A stretch of DNA of 64,000 bases from Monocercomonoides exilis (lineage: Eukaryota; Preaxostyla; Oxymonadida; Polymastigidae). Of the stretch, positions 44,657 to 56,712 are shown one piece after another; positions within the stretch are counted from its first letter, which is position 1; every line of letters begins with the position of its first letter. A program made the position numbers and the translations under genes. The DNA lies in contig LSRY02000020.1 in assembly GCA_001643675.2 (NCBI GenBank), positions 811,001-875,000 on the forward strand. The letters run 5' to 3'. The notes beneath the pieces were generated by a model. It saw only the letters and a list, made by a program, of their open reading frames with translations. It had not been told where the DNA came from and did not search any database.

Positions 44657-47600
44657 TCATGATAGGCGAATAACAACAGTAGAGACGTTGTCTGTCGTTC
44701 CCAGTGCAAGTGCCACGCTCTTCAGCTTCGACGCGATCTTTGCGCAGTTCGAAGGAAACGCCGGGTCAGAAAGCGGACACATCAGCAGACGCGAGTGGAA
44801 GTCATCAGCTGGCTCTGAAAACTGGTCAATGAAGGGGGAGTTGAGCGAGCATGGGGAAGAAGGCTGAGAAGGAAGGGAGAGAGGAGTCGAGGATAGAAGC
44901 ACAGGCGGCTGGGGGTGTGTAACTTGGTCGTCAGAAGAAGCAAGAGTTGTATTGGGAAAAGAACGAATGGATGAAGAAATAGTTGAAGAAGAAGAAGAAG
45001 GCAAAGAATCAACATTCATTGAAGTCAGCAAAGAAGGTGGAAGAGGAAGAGAATCAGAGCCAGCTTCAGAGGAAAGCATCTGTGAAACTGGTGACATTGG
45101 CGAAGGATGATGAAGCGGAGGCAGAAAAGGAGAAGGCGAGCCAGATGAAGGTACTGTTTGCAACAAAGAAATACTTGAAGCAGAAGAAGAATTTGATGAT
45201 GATGACGCTGGGGATGATGATGATAACAACGAAGCAGAAGAAATTGAAGAGTCAGAAGGTGAAAATACTTCCAATGAAACAGATGTCGTTGGCGAAGACG
45301 GGTTCAGAGGCATCGGAGGTGTGGTTATTGGTGTTGTTGCTGAGTCTGAAGGCGAATGCTGCTGAGAAGAGAATGCTTGGCTGTTGTTCTGAGGATCAGT
45401 TGCAGACACTTTTGCAGGTGACAATGCTCCAATCAAAGAAGAAGAAGAAGAAGAAGGAGCTGAAGAATTAGAATTTGAAGAAGAAGAAGGCAGATCCGAC
45501 AGATCCCTTGAGATGCCATCGAACATAAGAGCGCTTGCCTTCAGCTGCTCCGCAACAATCGGCGGGTTCTGTACAGCTTCATCACACGCTGCATCCGACG
45601 TGTTCTGCCCCTGTTTCTGCAGAGTCCCTTCTGCCTCGCTGTCTGATGAACTCACTTCGCTCTCTGCATTCAGCCCAATAAAGTTGGCAAAGCGGCTGAT
45701 CAGGCGGCTGCTGCTGCGGGGCGTGCTATGTGCTTTCCCCGCAGTCGCTCGCATGGCTGCCTCATCAGGCGCATCGAGCTCTTCGAAGCCGTCGCTCGAG
45801 TCGTCCGCTCCTCCTCCTCCTCCTCCATTGCTGCCGCAGCTGCTGTTGCTATTGATGATGCTGTTGGACTGCCCTCTTTCTGCCATCTGGATGAGTGGCG
45901 TCTCGTTGGCTGGCTTCTTAGGCTGCGGTGTGTCGAAGAGAGGGCTGTTGCGCTGAACAGGCATGTTTAGAAGCGGAGGAGGAGGAATGGGTGCATTCGA
46001 AGAAGAAGGTGACGACGATGAAGAAGGCAGTACATCTGGAACATTCAAAGATAAAAACGAGGGAGATGCAGCAGACAGCTGAAGAGCAGAAGATGTGATT
46101 TCTGCAGTAGATGAAGCAGAGGTGACAGCAGCATTGGCAGCTATTGCTTTGTGCATAATTTGCTCATTTGACATTTCACAGGCTGTTTCTTCCGTTTCAT
46201 CCAGCAGCGAAGGCTCGATGCTCCACCAGGGATGCTGCTGCTGGGGCAGTGCTACAGAAGGCCTGCTAACATAAGATTGATACATACCATTTCCATTTTC
46301 ATTCTCGTTCTCGTTCTCACTCACATCCGACAGAAGCTGTTTCGACCACAGCTTCTTTGTCAGCATGCGCAGTTCTTTTCTCTTGTCTTCCTGTTCTTTC
46401 TCAAACGTCACTCTTTCTTTCTCTTCCACACCCAGAACAATGGCGCTGAGGTAGTTGTTGTCCACAACATCGAACAGCCCGTCGCAGCCGATGATGAGAT
46501 ACCTGTCAACATACTCGTCTGCACTGACACTCGACATCACTGGCTCATCGAATTGAATATCTTCTCTGTTTCTGAATGAGACAAAAGAAGAAGAAGAGGA
46601 AGAAACGGAAGCTGGCGTGAAGCTGATTGTTGTGGCATTTGTTGTCTTCACCTGCAAATTGTGCATTGTGTTGTCAGTCGATGCATCAGAATTGCTTGAT
46701 ACTTCAGGAATTTGTTCAGAAGGCAGCTTCAAAGATGGTGGGCTGCATATGCTCATAACACTTTCTTCCACATTTTCAGTCGTTTTGAACGGCAGCTGAT
46801 GCTCAGTCATCCTGCAGCAATCAACACACTCCTTCGCAGAATGTTCTGATTGCTGCCGCTGAGTCTGTTGCATCTGCTGCAGTTCCATTTGTTCTATTTC
46901 ACGTTCAATATGCAATTCTTGTCGTTGAATGTGTTGTCCAGCTGATTGTGTCCAATGCTTCTCCTCTCCTCCACACAGATGTTGATGCTGCTGATGCTGT
47001 TGATATTGCTGCTGTGGTTGCTGCCTCCCTCTCAGAAACCTCTTCACCGCCAGCTTCGTCAGCTGCGCAATCGTGCCGTTCCCATCGTACTCAACACAGT
47101 TCATTTCTGGTTCATCGCTAACTGGACGAGGGAGCGTATAATTGCCAAATGCCCTTGCAACTGCAAGCACGCCGCCCAGCCGCATCTGAGAGGAAATGTA
47201 GTTCCCGTCGCGCCGCACAATCCGCTCGATCTCAGAGTGGTTGAAGAGCTTGTGGTCGTGCACGATTGCGTACGAGGCATAAGGAAACGTCTTTGTGAAG
47301 CTCAGAGAAGGCAACAGCTGCGAGGGAGGGCTCAGAGAAGGCGAGATGCGAAGGAGCGCGTTGTGTTTGACTGGAGAAGAGAAAGCGTGCGATTGCTGAG
47401 CACTTTCTTTGGATGCAACATCATCTTCTGTCTCATTCTCTTGTTTATGTTTAGAAGAGACAAAGTGCGATTGTCCTTCCATTCCAACTGTATGATTCCT
47501 TCGTGAGTGTTCATAAGCTTCCAGTTTAGTATGCATTTTCTGATGATTCGCATCCATCCCTTTCATTCCCTTCCCTTCTCCTTCATCCTGCTCTTTATCC

Positions 47601-50600
47601 TCCTTCTCCTTCCCTTCTCCGTCTCCTCCCAGCAATCTCTGAAGCTCAGCGATCTTCCGGCTGACGACACGCTGCTGCCACGAGGCAAAGTGCTCCTTCA
47701 CCACCACTGCTCTACAGTCGCCGACGTGTGCTGTGTGCACGAAGCGCGACGTGAGCAGGACACAGCAGCAGACAGACCCACCTTCCAAGTTGATGACACG
47801 GAGGGCAGACGAGGCAATGCGGAAGGAGTGACGCAGGACAAGAGACAGAAAGGGGCGCACAACTGAGTTGAAGGAGAATGTGCCTAAGAGTGGGAACTCT
47901 GAAAGTTCATTGCTCTCTGTGCGATTGTTATTCCTATCATAATCAAGATTACTACGTGAATGTGAATGTGTTTGTGAAGGTGAATGTAAATCTGAAGCAG
48001 AACTCGCTTTTTCATTGACAACGATGCTTTCCCAATCAAACTGCGGCAGCTGGCTTTCAGTGAGCTGTGTGTATGAGGCAGAAAGAAGCGAACGAGAGGT
48101 AAGCAGAGCTGTTGGCATGGGCAGAAGAGAAGACGGAGAGTATTTGTGCTCTGATGAATCACTGCTTCCACAGACGCCTGTGCAGGTGATGCTATCATTT
48201 GGGTGCTCCTCTGAATGAGGAGAAGGAGGATTAGATGAGCAGGCGTGTTCTGGTGAGTTTTTGTGATTGGATGAAATGGAGGAGGAAGAGGAAGAGGAGG
48301 TGAAGGACGATTGATTGAAAGAAGGAGAAGGAGAAGGAGAAGAGGGGAAGGAGGAAGATGATGATGAAGCAACCGACTTAAAATAGCACTGCCATTTCTT
48401 GATGTTTGTCTCTATCAGAAAATAGATGCATTCGAACAGCGACTGGATGAACGAAGGAAGAAGCAGGTGTGAAAGATGCTCTGCGCAGAAGTGCTTGTTG
48501 TGTCCGTCGCTGACTGCGTAGAAGCCGAGCGACGGAATCGGTGGTGGTGGCAGGCGGTGGCACAGACACGGATAGAGAGAGGAAAATAACTCCCAGTCCT
48601 TTTGGGTGATTGGCGGGAAGGAGGAGGAGGAGGAGGAGGAGGAGGGTTCTGAGGATGATTGTTGATGCCGTTGCTGATGTTGATTTTCGTGTTGATTTTG
48701 TTGACTTTTTTGACTTTGTTGACTTTCTTGATTTTCTTGCTGTGGAGGCGTGGAAATGGGATCTTTTGCAGAGCTGTCATTAGAAATGATTGAAGGTGTA
48801 GCAGAATAATTGTGCGTCTGTGACAAGTCAACAGTGGTGAACTCAGGACTTTCAAAGAGCGATTGTGGCACAGCTTCGCAAGAAGAAGGCAAAGATGCGT
48901 CTTGAAGCGTCGATGATGAAGAAGAGGAGGGAGAGGAGGAAGAAGACGATGAAGAGGACGAAGACGACGACGAAGAAGAAATAGAAGAACAATCCAACTC
49001 CAACTGTCCCTCATTCATTTCCCTTCCAACATTATATTTTCTCATCACTTCCTCGTTGTATTCGTCCAACTGTGTAATTCTCCTCGAAAACGTTCCGGAT
49101 GACCAGAAATGCAGCACACACGACGCCCACAGCGGAAGCACAGAGAAAAAAAGTGTTTGCGTCTTCTGAGGCTGTGCTCCAAGCGATGACTGGATGAATG
49201 CTGGCTGGAGATGAGAGTGGGGTAGCGGCGGGAAGCATTCGAAGGCGACGATGGAGAGGCAGACGTTGAGGAGGGTGTCTAAACAGCGCGATGAGAGCAG
49301 GGCTGACCAGTGCAAGGCTCTTTGCCGGTGGAAGAGATAGTGAATTGAGGTGCTGTGGTGTTGGCGTGAAGAAGAAGAAGAAGAAGATGATGATGATGAA
49401 GGAGGAGGAGGAAGAGGAGGAAGAAGGGGAGGAGGCTGTGTGAACCAGCAGGATGAAGGCCTGTGTGTGTTATAGCTGATGTGTTGTCTGTTATCTTCAA
49501 TGTTCAGATGGCTATTATTATTATTATTATTATTATAGTTATTGTTATGGTTGCTTAAGACCCCCTTGTTTTGTGAATGATCCGGATGTGGGTAGAAAGA
49601 ACCAGGTGAAGTGGCAGTGTTGCAGTGATATCGATGCGACGAGTGCGAAAGCGAGGCAAAATGGTGGCTGGTCAGCGTGAAAGGAGGGAGAGGGAGGAAA
49701 AGAGAAGAACGGGCCTTGTGAAATGGCGTGGTGAGCGTGGCGGAAGGAGTGAGACGGATGAAAAGAGGGAGAGGTGAAGATGAAACAGAGGGAAGCTTGA
49801 GATTATGTGGGGGAGAAGGTGGAAGTGAATGAAGAGTGCTGGGTGACTGTGGGCGGAGTGGAGATGGTTCGTGAGGAGCGCCAAGAAGAGGAAAAGAAAA
49901 CATTGAAAGTGAAGAAGAAGGTAAAGAAGAAGGAAAAGAAGGAAGAGGAGAAGGAAAATGTGAAGGAGAAGGAGAAGGAGAAGAAGGAGATGAAGATGAC
50001 GATGATGAAGGCGATAAACAAGTTGCTGTTGATAAGCAAGTCAACGGCGACCGCTCATCAAACTTCCCACACAGCGAGTCCAAGTGACTCACCGCTGTTG
50101 AATGTGCAGAATTCGTGTTCTCCTGCTTCAAAGATGCCATTTCGCATCCATCTGACCACAAGACAGTTGTTTCACACAGAGCAAAAGGAACAATTGTGAC
50201 TGCATCTTCCTGTGAAGGGCGTGGGCCGATTCCTTCTGAATATGCACAGAACGAAGAGGTGCTCAGAAGCGGAGGAGGTTCAAACGGAGGTTGGGGCTTT
50301 TGATGAGGGTCTGAGGTCGTTGGCAGTGGAAATGACATCGATGACTGTATTGACGCTGGCATAGGTGATTGCAATGGCGATGGCAATGGCGATGAAGATG
50401 GTGAAGCAGATGACAAATCTGCAGGAACAGGCCTCTCTACCACAGCCAGCGAGAAATGTGGTGTTTTTTCCATAGGCACGTCGATGCATTTATCACAGAT
50501 GGCTTTGTTTGAATGAGAGCAAAGGGAATCTAAGTAATGCTGGTGGTTGATGTTGAACACGCGGCTGCGGAACTGGATGCGGTTGACGAAGTGGGACGGG

Positions 50601-53600
50601 TAGTCGAACAAGGAGAAGAGAGAGACGAGGGAAGAGAGTGTCGTTTGTGGCTGAAGGGGAAGGTAGTGCTGGGAGGCTGGGCGGGGCTGGGACTGAGAGA
50701 GAGGCAAAGGCAGTGGCAGTGACATAGATAGAGACTGAGTTGGAGTAGAAGAAGAAGAAGAGGAAGAGAAAGAAGAGGAAGAGGAAGAAGAGACTGAAGA
50801 AGCAGAATAGGAAAGGAATGTGCTGTTTCCTGGCTGCTGTGTGTTGATCTGCCGCATCTGTGGTGGTGTGATCTGCTGTGTGTTTGAAGGCAGGCTGGGG
50901 CTGGCAGATGCTGAAGAAAGCGAAGAAGCAGCAGAAGAAGCAGAACCAGAATAAGAAGAAGATGACGATGAAGATAATGACGACGACGAAGACTGAACAT
51001 CTATTCGTGGCTTTGGTTTAGTACGCTCTCTCATCATTTCCATCCAAGTTGTGTTTGAGCAGAGTGGGTTTCCTGAAAGGTCGAGCATTTTCATAGCAGC
51101 CAGCTCTGCTATGGGCACATTCAGGAGCTCGTCGGCGCTGGAGATCTGGTTGTAGGAGAGATCGACTGTGGTCAGCTGGTGCTGGGGGTTGCTGGCTGAT
51201 TGGTTGGATGAAGAGGAAGAAGAGGAGGAAGAAGAGGAGGATGAAGATGAAGATGAGGAAAATGAAGAAGAAGAGGAGGAAGAGGAAGAAGAAGAAGAAG
51301 AAGACGATGATGACATCGAAGACGGCGCAGTCAAGTTCCCACGAAGCGCTGCGAAAAAATCCGATGGAAGAACCTTCAGCTTGTTTCCTGCGCATGTGAA
51401 CACAGACAAATGAGGGTGATAAATGAAAAAAGTCTCTTCGTTGTTTGGGCTGAGGGTGCTGAGGGAGGTGTGGTCGAGTGCGAGCACTTCGACAGAGGGA
51501 GGAATCATATAAAGCGGATGGCGCTGGCGCTGCTGAGGAAGTTGTGGTTGATGTTGAAGCTGTTGAAGCTGTTGATGCTGCTGTTGTGACTGCCTCTCTC
51601 TAGACGATTGGAATGCGCTCTGATCAGATGAGAAGGAAGAAGAAGATGGATGCAATTGAGCTTGAGACTGGTGCTGAAGCTGGCATTGTGCTTGTAACTG
51701 GAGCAATGTTTGAGGCTGCCCTTGTATCTGAGGCAGAACCAGCTGCTGTGTCGGCCTCGACATCTGCGTTGGATACGACAAAGCACGAGAGATTGAACTG
51801 GGGCATATAAATGTGGGTGTTCCATTTATTGTTGTGGAGACATCATGTGACAGAGGAATAGGAGAAGCGAGAGAAGACGAGACGGAGGAGGAGGCTGAGG
51901 ATGAAGATGAAGATGAGGAGATGCTGGCGCGCTCTACAGAGGCAGGCATGATGATAGCAGTGTTTGGATGTGCTGAAGTAAACGAGGCTGAAATATTACC
52001 AGGCAATTGCGCAACTGATGGAGAAATAACAGAATTTGAGGTATTTGAAGCATTACTGTTATTCGTGTTATTCATATAATTCGAGGCAAGTGAATTAACA
52101 GCCCCTGACTTGACATTCATCGAATGTGCATTTGTTGCTGCTCCCATCTGCTGAGTCTGAACCTGGGTCTGAGTCTGCAATTGTGCCTGTGCCTGTGCCA
52201 TCCCTCCAAAATGAGGCAAGGCAGTCGGCGACGGTACCACAAACGAAGGCAGAATTGTGCCCTGCATTTGAGGCGGTGGGGCAACAGGCGAAGGCACAAT
52301 CCGAACAGAAGAAGCAGAAGGAGCAGAAGGAATAGAAGAACCAGCAGGGTTTCTTCCATAAAAAGAATGTATAGTCAGTTGAGTAGGAGAGGTAGGGGCT
52401 CGAATTGCGCTGCGGGTGTTGGGGACGGAGAGTGGCGATATGCAGTTGGAGATCAAAGAAGACGGATAGCCAGAAACTGGTGCTGATGCCGATGCTGATG
52501 TGGGTGTAGATGACAATGCCGTGGATGTTGCAGCAGCAATAGCAGAGCCAGAGGCGTTTGAAGTAGCCAGTGAAGATATTGGATTCATTGAATTTATTGT
52601 GTTCATTGTGTTCATTGGATTCATAGAAGCACCTACATTTGCTGAAGGCACAGGGAAGCATCTGCTGTTCTGCATCAAGCGATTTCCGAACAGCGCAGCC
52701 GGAGGAATAACAGGAGGAGCAGCAACAGGTGGAGTGGCAAACAGCCCCTCGTTGCCCGCAAGGACGAGAGTGGTGAGTGTGTTCATCCGTCTTAGACAAG
52801 AAGGGAGCTGCGTGAGGTTGTTCCAGCTGACGTCAAGGCGGCTGAGCTTTGTGAAGGACTCCAGAGGAGATATGCGGGCAAAGTGGTTGGGCCGCTGGGG
52901 TAAGTAAGGAGAAGACGGAGATAAGGGAGAAGAAGGGGAAGAAGGGGAGGAAGGGGAAGAAGGCGACGAGGGGGATTTCGATCGGTTGGAAATGTGCGGA
53001 GAATGATGTTTTTTGCTTTGGGATGAGGGCATTAATGATGATGGCTGTACCTGGATGTTTGACAGTGGCTGGGTGATTGTTGATGTGGCTGGGACGAAAG
53101 GAGAGGAATGCAATGAAGATGCGCCCAGTGCGCTTGAACTGCTGAGATTGAGAACAGGCTTCACACGTGTCAGTGTCTGAGAGGTGATAACAACCTGTTT
53201 GGGAGAAGAAGAGGAAGAGGAAGAGTAAGAAGAAGCAGAAGAAGGAATAGAGGAAGAAGTAGAAGAAACAGAAGAAGAAGCAGTTGAATGCAAAAAATTC
53301 GCCCTTCTCGCGAGCGAGTCGCTCTGCAGAAGGTCCAAATAGCTTCTGTGTGACAGATACGACTGTGAGACAGCAAGGCTCTTCAGATGGTTGCACGACA
53401 GCAGCAGAGTCGCCAGCGACTTCTCAATGGGAACAGTCTCCTTCGGCAGCAGCAGCGGCACTGGCTGCTCTACTCTTTTGTCCTCGCGGAAGTTCGAGTG
53501 CACACCGGATGTGCTGACTGATCCAATGCCCATGCTGCTGAGAGGGTTGATGCTGCCTCCAGCACTGTTTATGCCATTAAATCCACTTATTCCAGTTATT

Positions 53601-56526
53601 CCTCCCATGCCGCCGGCAACTCCTCCGGTTATTCCGCAGTTCGGAGTGGCACCCGGCATGAAATATGACGTTGTGGGTCGTTCCTTTTCTTTCTCTTTCT
53701 CCTTCTCCTTCTCTCTTTCTTTTTCTCTCTCCTTCTCTCTTTCTCTTTCCTTCTCTTCTCTCCTGATCGCACCTTGGATCAAAGGAAGCGGCAGCTCGTA
53801 GAAACCACACGCCGACAGCCTCAGCTCATTCAGCGGTGTCAGTGCAAGCGACGGAGGAAGCGTTGAAAGAAGAGGGTTCAAAGACAAATCTAATACACGC
53901 AGCGACGTAAACATTCCCCAATGTGCCGTCCTCTGCAACCCTTTCCTCTTCTCCTCCTTCGACTCCAGCCGGCTGAACAAACTGCCCCCTCCTCCTCCTC
54001 CCCCACCCCCTCCCGTGTTTCCGATCGTCCACAGACGCGGCTCGTCTGCCTCGACAGTCTCAATCGGCGAGTCAATCAGCCCTGCTGCGGAAAGCGCCTC
54101 CATCTGCGCGGCCTGGCTCTGCTCGCGCTGCTTCGCGAGGGCAAAGCGCCTGTCCCAGTCCTCGTCGACCGACCGGAGCGAGCAGCCGCTGAGCTTCAGG
54201 TACTGCAAAGGGGATGGTCCCGAAGAAGGAGCGAGGTCGGCGGGGCTGATGGCGCGCAAAGGGTTGTGGGAGAGGTCGAGGCGGGTGAGCTGCGAGAGGC
54301 GCGGGATTCCGAGGTGCGTGAGGGACGTGGATGTGATCTTGTTGTGGGAGAGGTTGAGGCTCTCCAGCACAGGAAAAGGGGCGCAAGAGAAGGGGATACT
54401 GGCGGGGTGGCGCGTGTCCTCGCGCCGCTGGCGGAACCAGTCCAGCCTCTCCTGCCGCAGCTTCTGTGTGCCGAGGCTCTGTGGAGTGTCGAGGAAAGCG
54501 GAGTGTGGAGAGGAGTCCAGCGAGGATGAGAGGAACGAGGCGGGGTGGTCAGAGACAGAAGATGGCAGCGATGTTGAGGAAGAAGAGTGAGAAGTGTTAA
54601 AAGTTGAAGAAGAAGAAGAAGAAGAAGAAGAAAATGATGATGATGAGAATGTGCTGTTAATACAGCTGTTCTGATACAAGCTGAGCTGCCTGTGCTTCTG
54701 CTTGCGCTGGATGTCTGACGCCACGCGGTCGCTCTCGTCTCTCTCAGCCATCTCTTCCTCCTGCTCCTCAGCCTCTGTCATCCCCAGCCCTGTCCCGATC
54801 TCGTTCCAGCTGAAGTCTGCCTCGCGGAAGCTGAGCAGCACTTTGTTGAAGACGTCTCCGCGGAAGCCTACCATCACCACCTCGTCGTCGATCTTTGTGG
54901 TCTCCCACTCACCTTCGTCCACGCTCGAGTCCGTGCTGAAGAGATCGCTGGAGTCAGAAGAAGAAGAAGAGGAGGAGGAGGAGGAAGAAGAGGAGGAAGA
55001 GGGAAGTGTGGAAGATGAAGTTAAGAACGAGGCAGAAGATGAAGGAGAGGAAGAAGATGAAGACATTGAGTGTGATGCAGATGACATTGAAGGAGTCAAT
55101 GAACGTGAATTCCGAAAGTTTGAGCTCTGATACAAAAGATCGTCAGATGCTGACTGGAAAGAGGCAGGCGCAGCAGAAGGCGAACCAGGAGACGTTGGGA
55201 TGGACCAGAAAGTGCGTTCAGAAAGGGCAGTGCTTTGTTGAGTGTCATAGTGCTGTGCTAATGCATTGCTGTTATTAGAGTTATTATTGTTAATGTTGTG
55301 TTTTTGGAGAAAAGCTGATTTGGCTGCCTCGTTTGAAGCTTCAGGGCTGGGCGACTGGCGCATCCTGGGCGCTGATTCAGAGAGCGAGTGGTCGTATGCT
55401 GCTGTCTTTTGGTGTCGTATCGACGGGTTTGACTGCGAAAGCAGCTTCTGGAAGTTGTCTTCGTCTGTCTTCTTTTTCTTTTCCATTTCGGAAAAATGGA
55501 GGAAAGAGAATGCACAAAGCCTGTTTCTCGCTGCCTTCAGCACAACAAGCGACTTCATTTCCCAGAACGACGTCGGAAGGAATGACAAATAATTCCCTTC
55601 GATGTTGAGCTGTGTCAGACGCTTTAATGGATGGAAAATATTCTGCGGAAGCTCAGTGAAACGGTTGTACTGCATGTTGAGCTCCTCCAAATTGGAAAGC
55701 GAGTCAAAAATGGAAATTGAAGAACTTTCTGGAGGAGGTGATGGAAGCTCATCAAGCAAGTTAAATGAAATATCCAAAGTCTTTAAATTTGAAAACGGGA
55801 AGTAAGTTGATGAAGGAAGTTTTGATAAGCAATTATTTGATAATAGAAGTCGTTGAAGAGAAGGAAGCGGAGATCTTTGATGATATGAAAATAGTTCATA
55901 TGGAAGCTCGGAAAGCCTGAAATGAAAGAAATTTTAATTTCAATAATGTTACTTTAATATTCTTTGTGAAAAATGATAGTCAAACTGATTCCCCACTAAA
56001 TTCAGAAAAGAAAGATTTGATGGAAGCTGTCCTAATCTATCAACTGTAAATGTTTTAATGTGATTGCACATTAGTTGTAGTTCCTTTAGTTTTGTGGACT
56101 ATGAGCATAAAACAAAAAAGAAACAATGATGATTGATGAGAAGAATAAAGAAACCTTGAAAAAAGTAAGTGCAAATTTCTCAATTGAATTATATGACAAA
56201 TCAAGCATTTCAAGTGAAGGAAATGAATAAATCTCTGGTTGTATTTCTTTAAGTTGATTGACATTGACTTTTATCCGTTTAATTCCTTTATATTTGCTGA
56301 TACATTCAGGAAATTTTTCCAAACTATAAAGAATAAATATTAATTTCGAACAAATTAAATTACAATTCGTATCTGTTTATATTTTCTGTTTAAAAATGTC
56401 AAACTTATTCCTTCTTAATTCCACATTCGTCAGTTTTTGACATTGTTGGATAAATGGCATCATAAAATGGTCAAGACACTTACTGATTGCAATAAGCTCG
56501 TCTGATTTTGAATCGACATTTCCCAT
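44657..56526 (-). CDS. Giant leucine-rich-repeat PP2C phosphatase (PHLPP-like), 3,887 aa
   Basis: Four exons: 56526-56405, 56323-56155, 56098-55986 and 55916-44657; the last is 11,260 bp without interruption. The protein starts MGNVDSK, a good N-myristoylation site (Gly2, Ser6). Leucine-rich repeats begin at about residue 30 (for example LEMLDLSYNSIEKF) and recur through about 1450, separated by long Ser/Pro/Gln-rich inserts. A PP2C (PPM) phosphatase domain follows with its motifs in order but far apart: GIGPRPSQEDA near 2027, SDGHNK near 2603, HVGDCRAVV near 2865, LGGVLAVARAFGN near 3057, GCDGLFDV near 3278 and GTTDNVSTVVI near 3877. The metal-binding Asp/Glu residues appear present; the usual RAFGD reads RAFGN. 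LRR plus PP2C is the layout of PHLPP. It is probably a Ser/Thr phosphatase at membranes. The PP2C domain spans about 1,850 residues instead of about 270. Confidence 0.88.
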
Positions 56527-56712
56527 GGAACTGTCAATACAAAAACGGAAAAAAAATACAAAATATTATGGCTTGATGTTTTCTTGTTGTTAAAGAGGTT
56601 TTGTTTGTTAATGTATTTGCAAAGCATAATAACATTTGATGTTGCAACAGGTGAGTTTTTATTGAAAATCGAGCTATTGGTTTATCGCTGATTTGGGAAA
56701 TGATCAGTTATC
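56527..56712. promoter_or_regulatory. Divergent promoter region, LRR-PP2C / activase
   Basis: AT-rich 186-bp gap between the divergent start codons of two very large genes. No defined motif is recognised. Confidence 0.4.

Noticed and set aside
19390-53080. Further CTGGGTGATT strings (near 19390, 48603 and 53068) as extra MITE ends
   Set aside because: They lie in coding sequence, lack the following ATTTTTGA and have no partner end or target duplication.
44782-55592. Many plus- and minus-strand frames of 60-240 codons inside the LRR-PP2C gene
   Set aside because: The PP2C/LRR frame has motif support across the whole interval. The others are shadows made by Ser- and Gln-rich codon bias.
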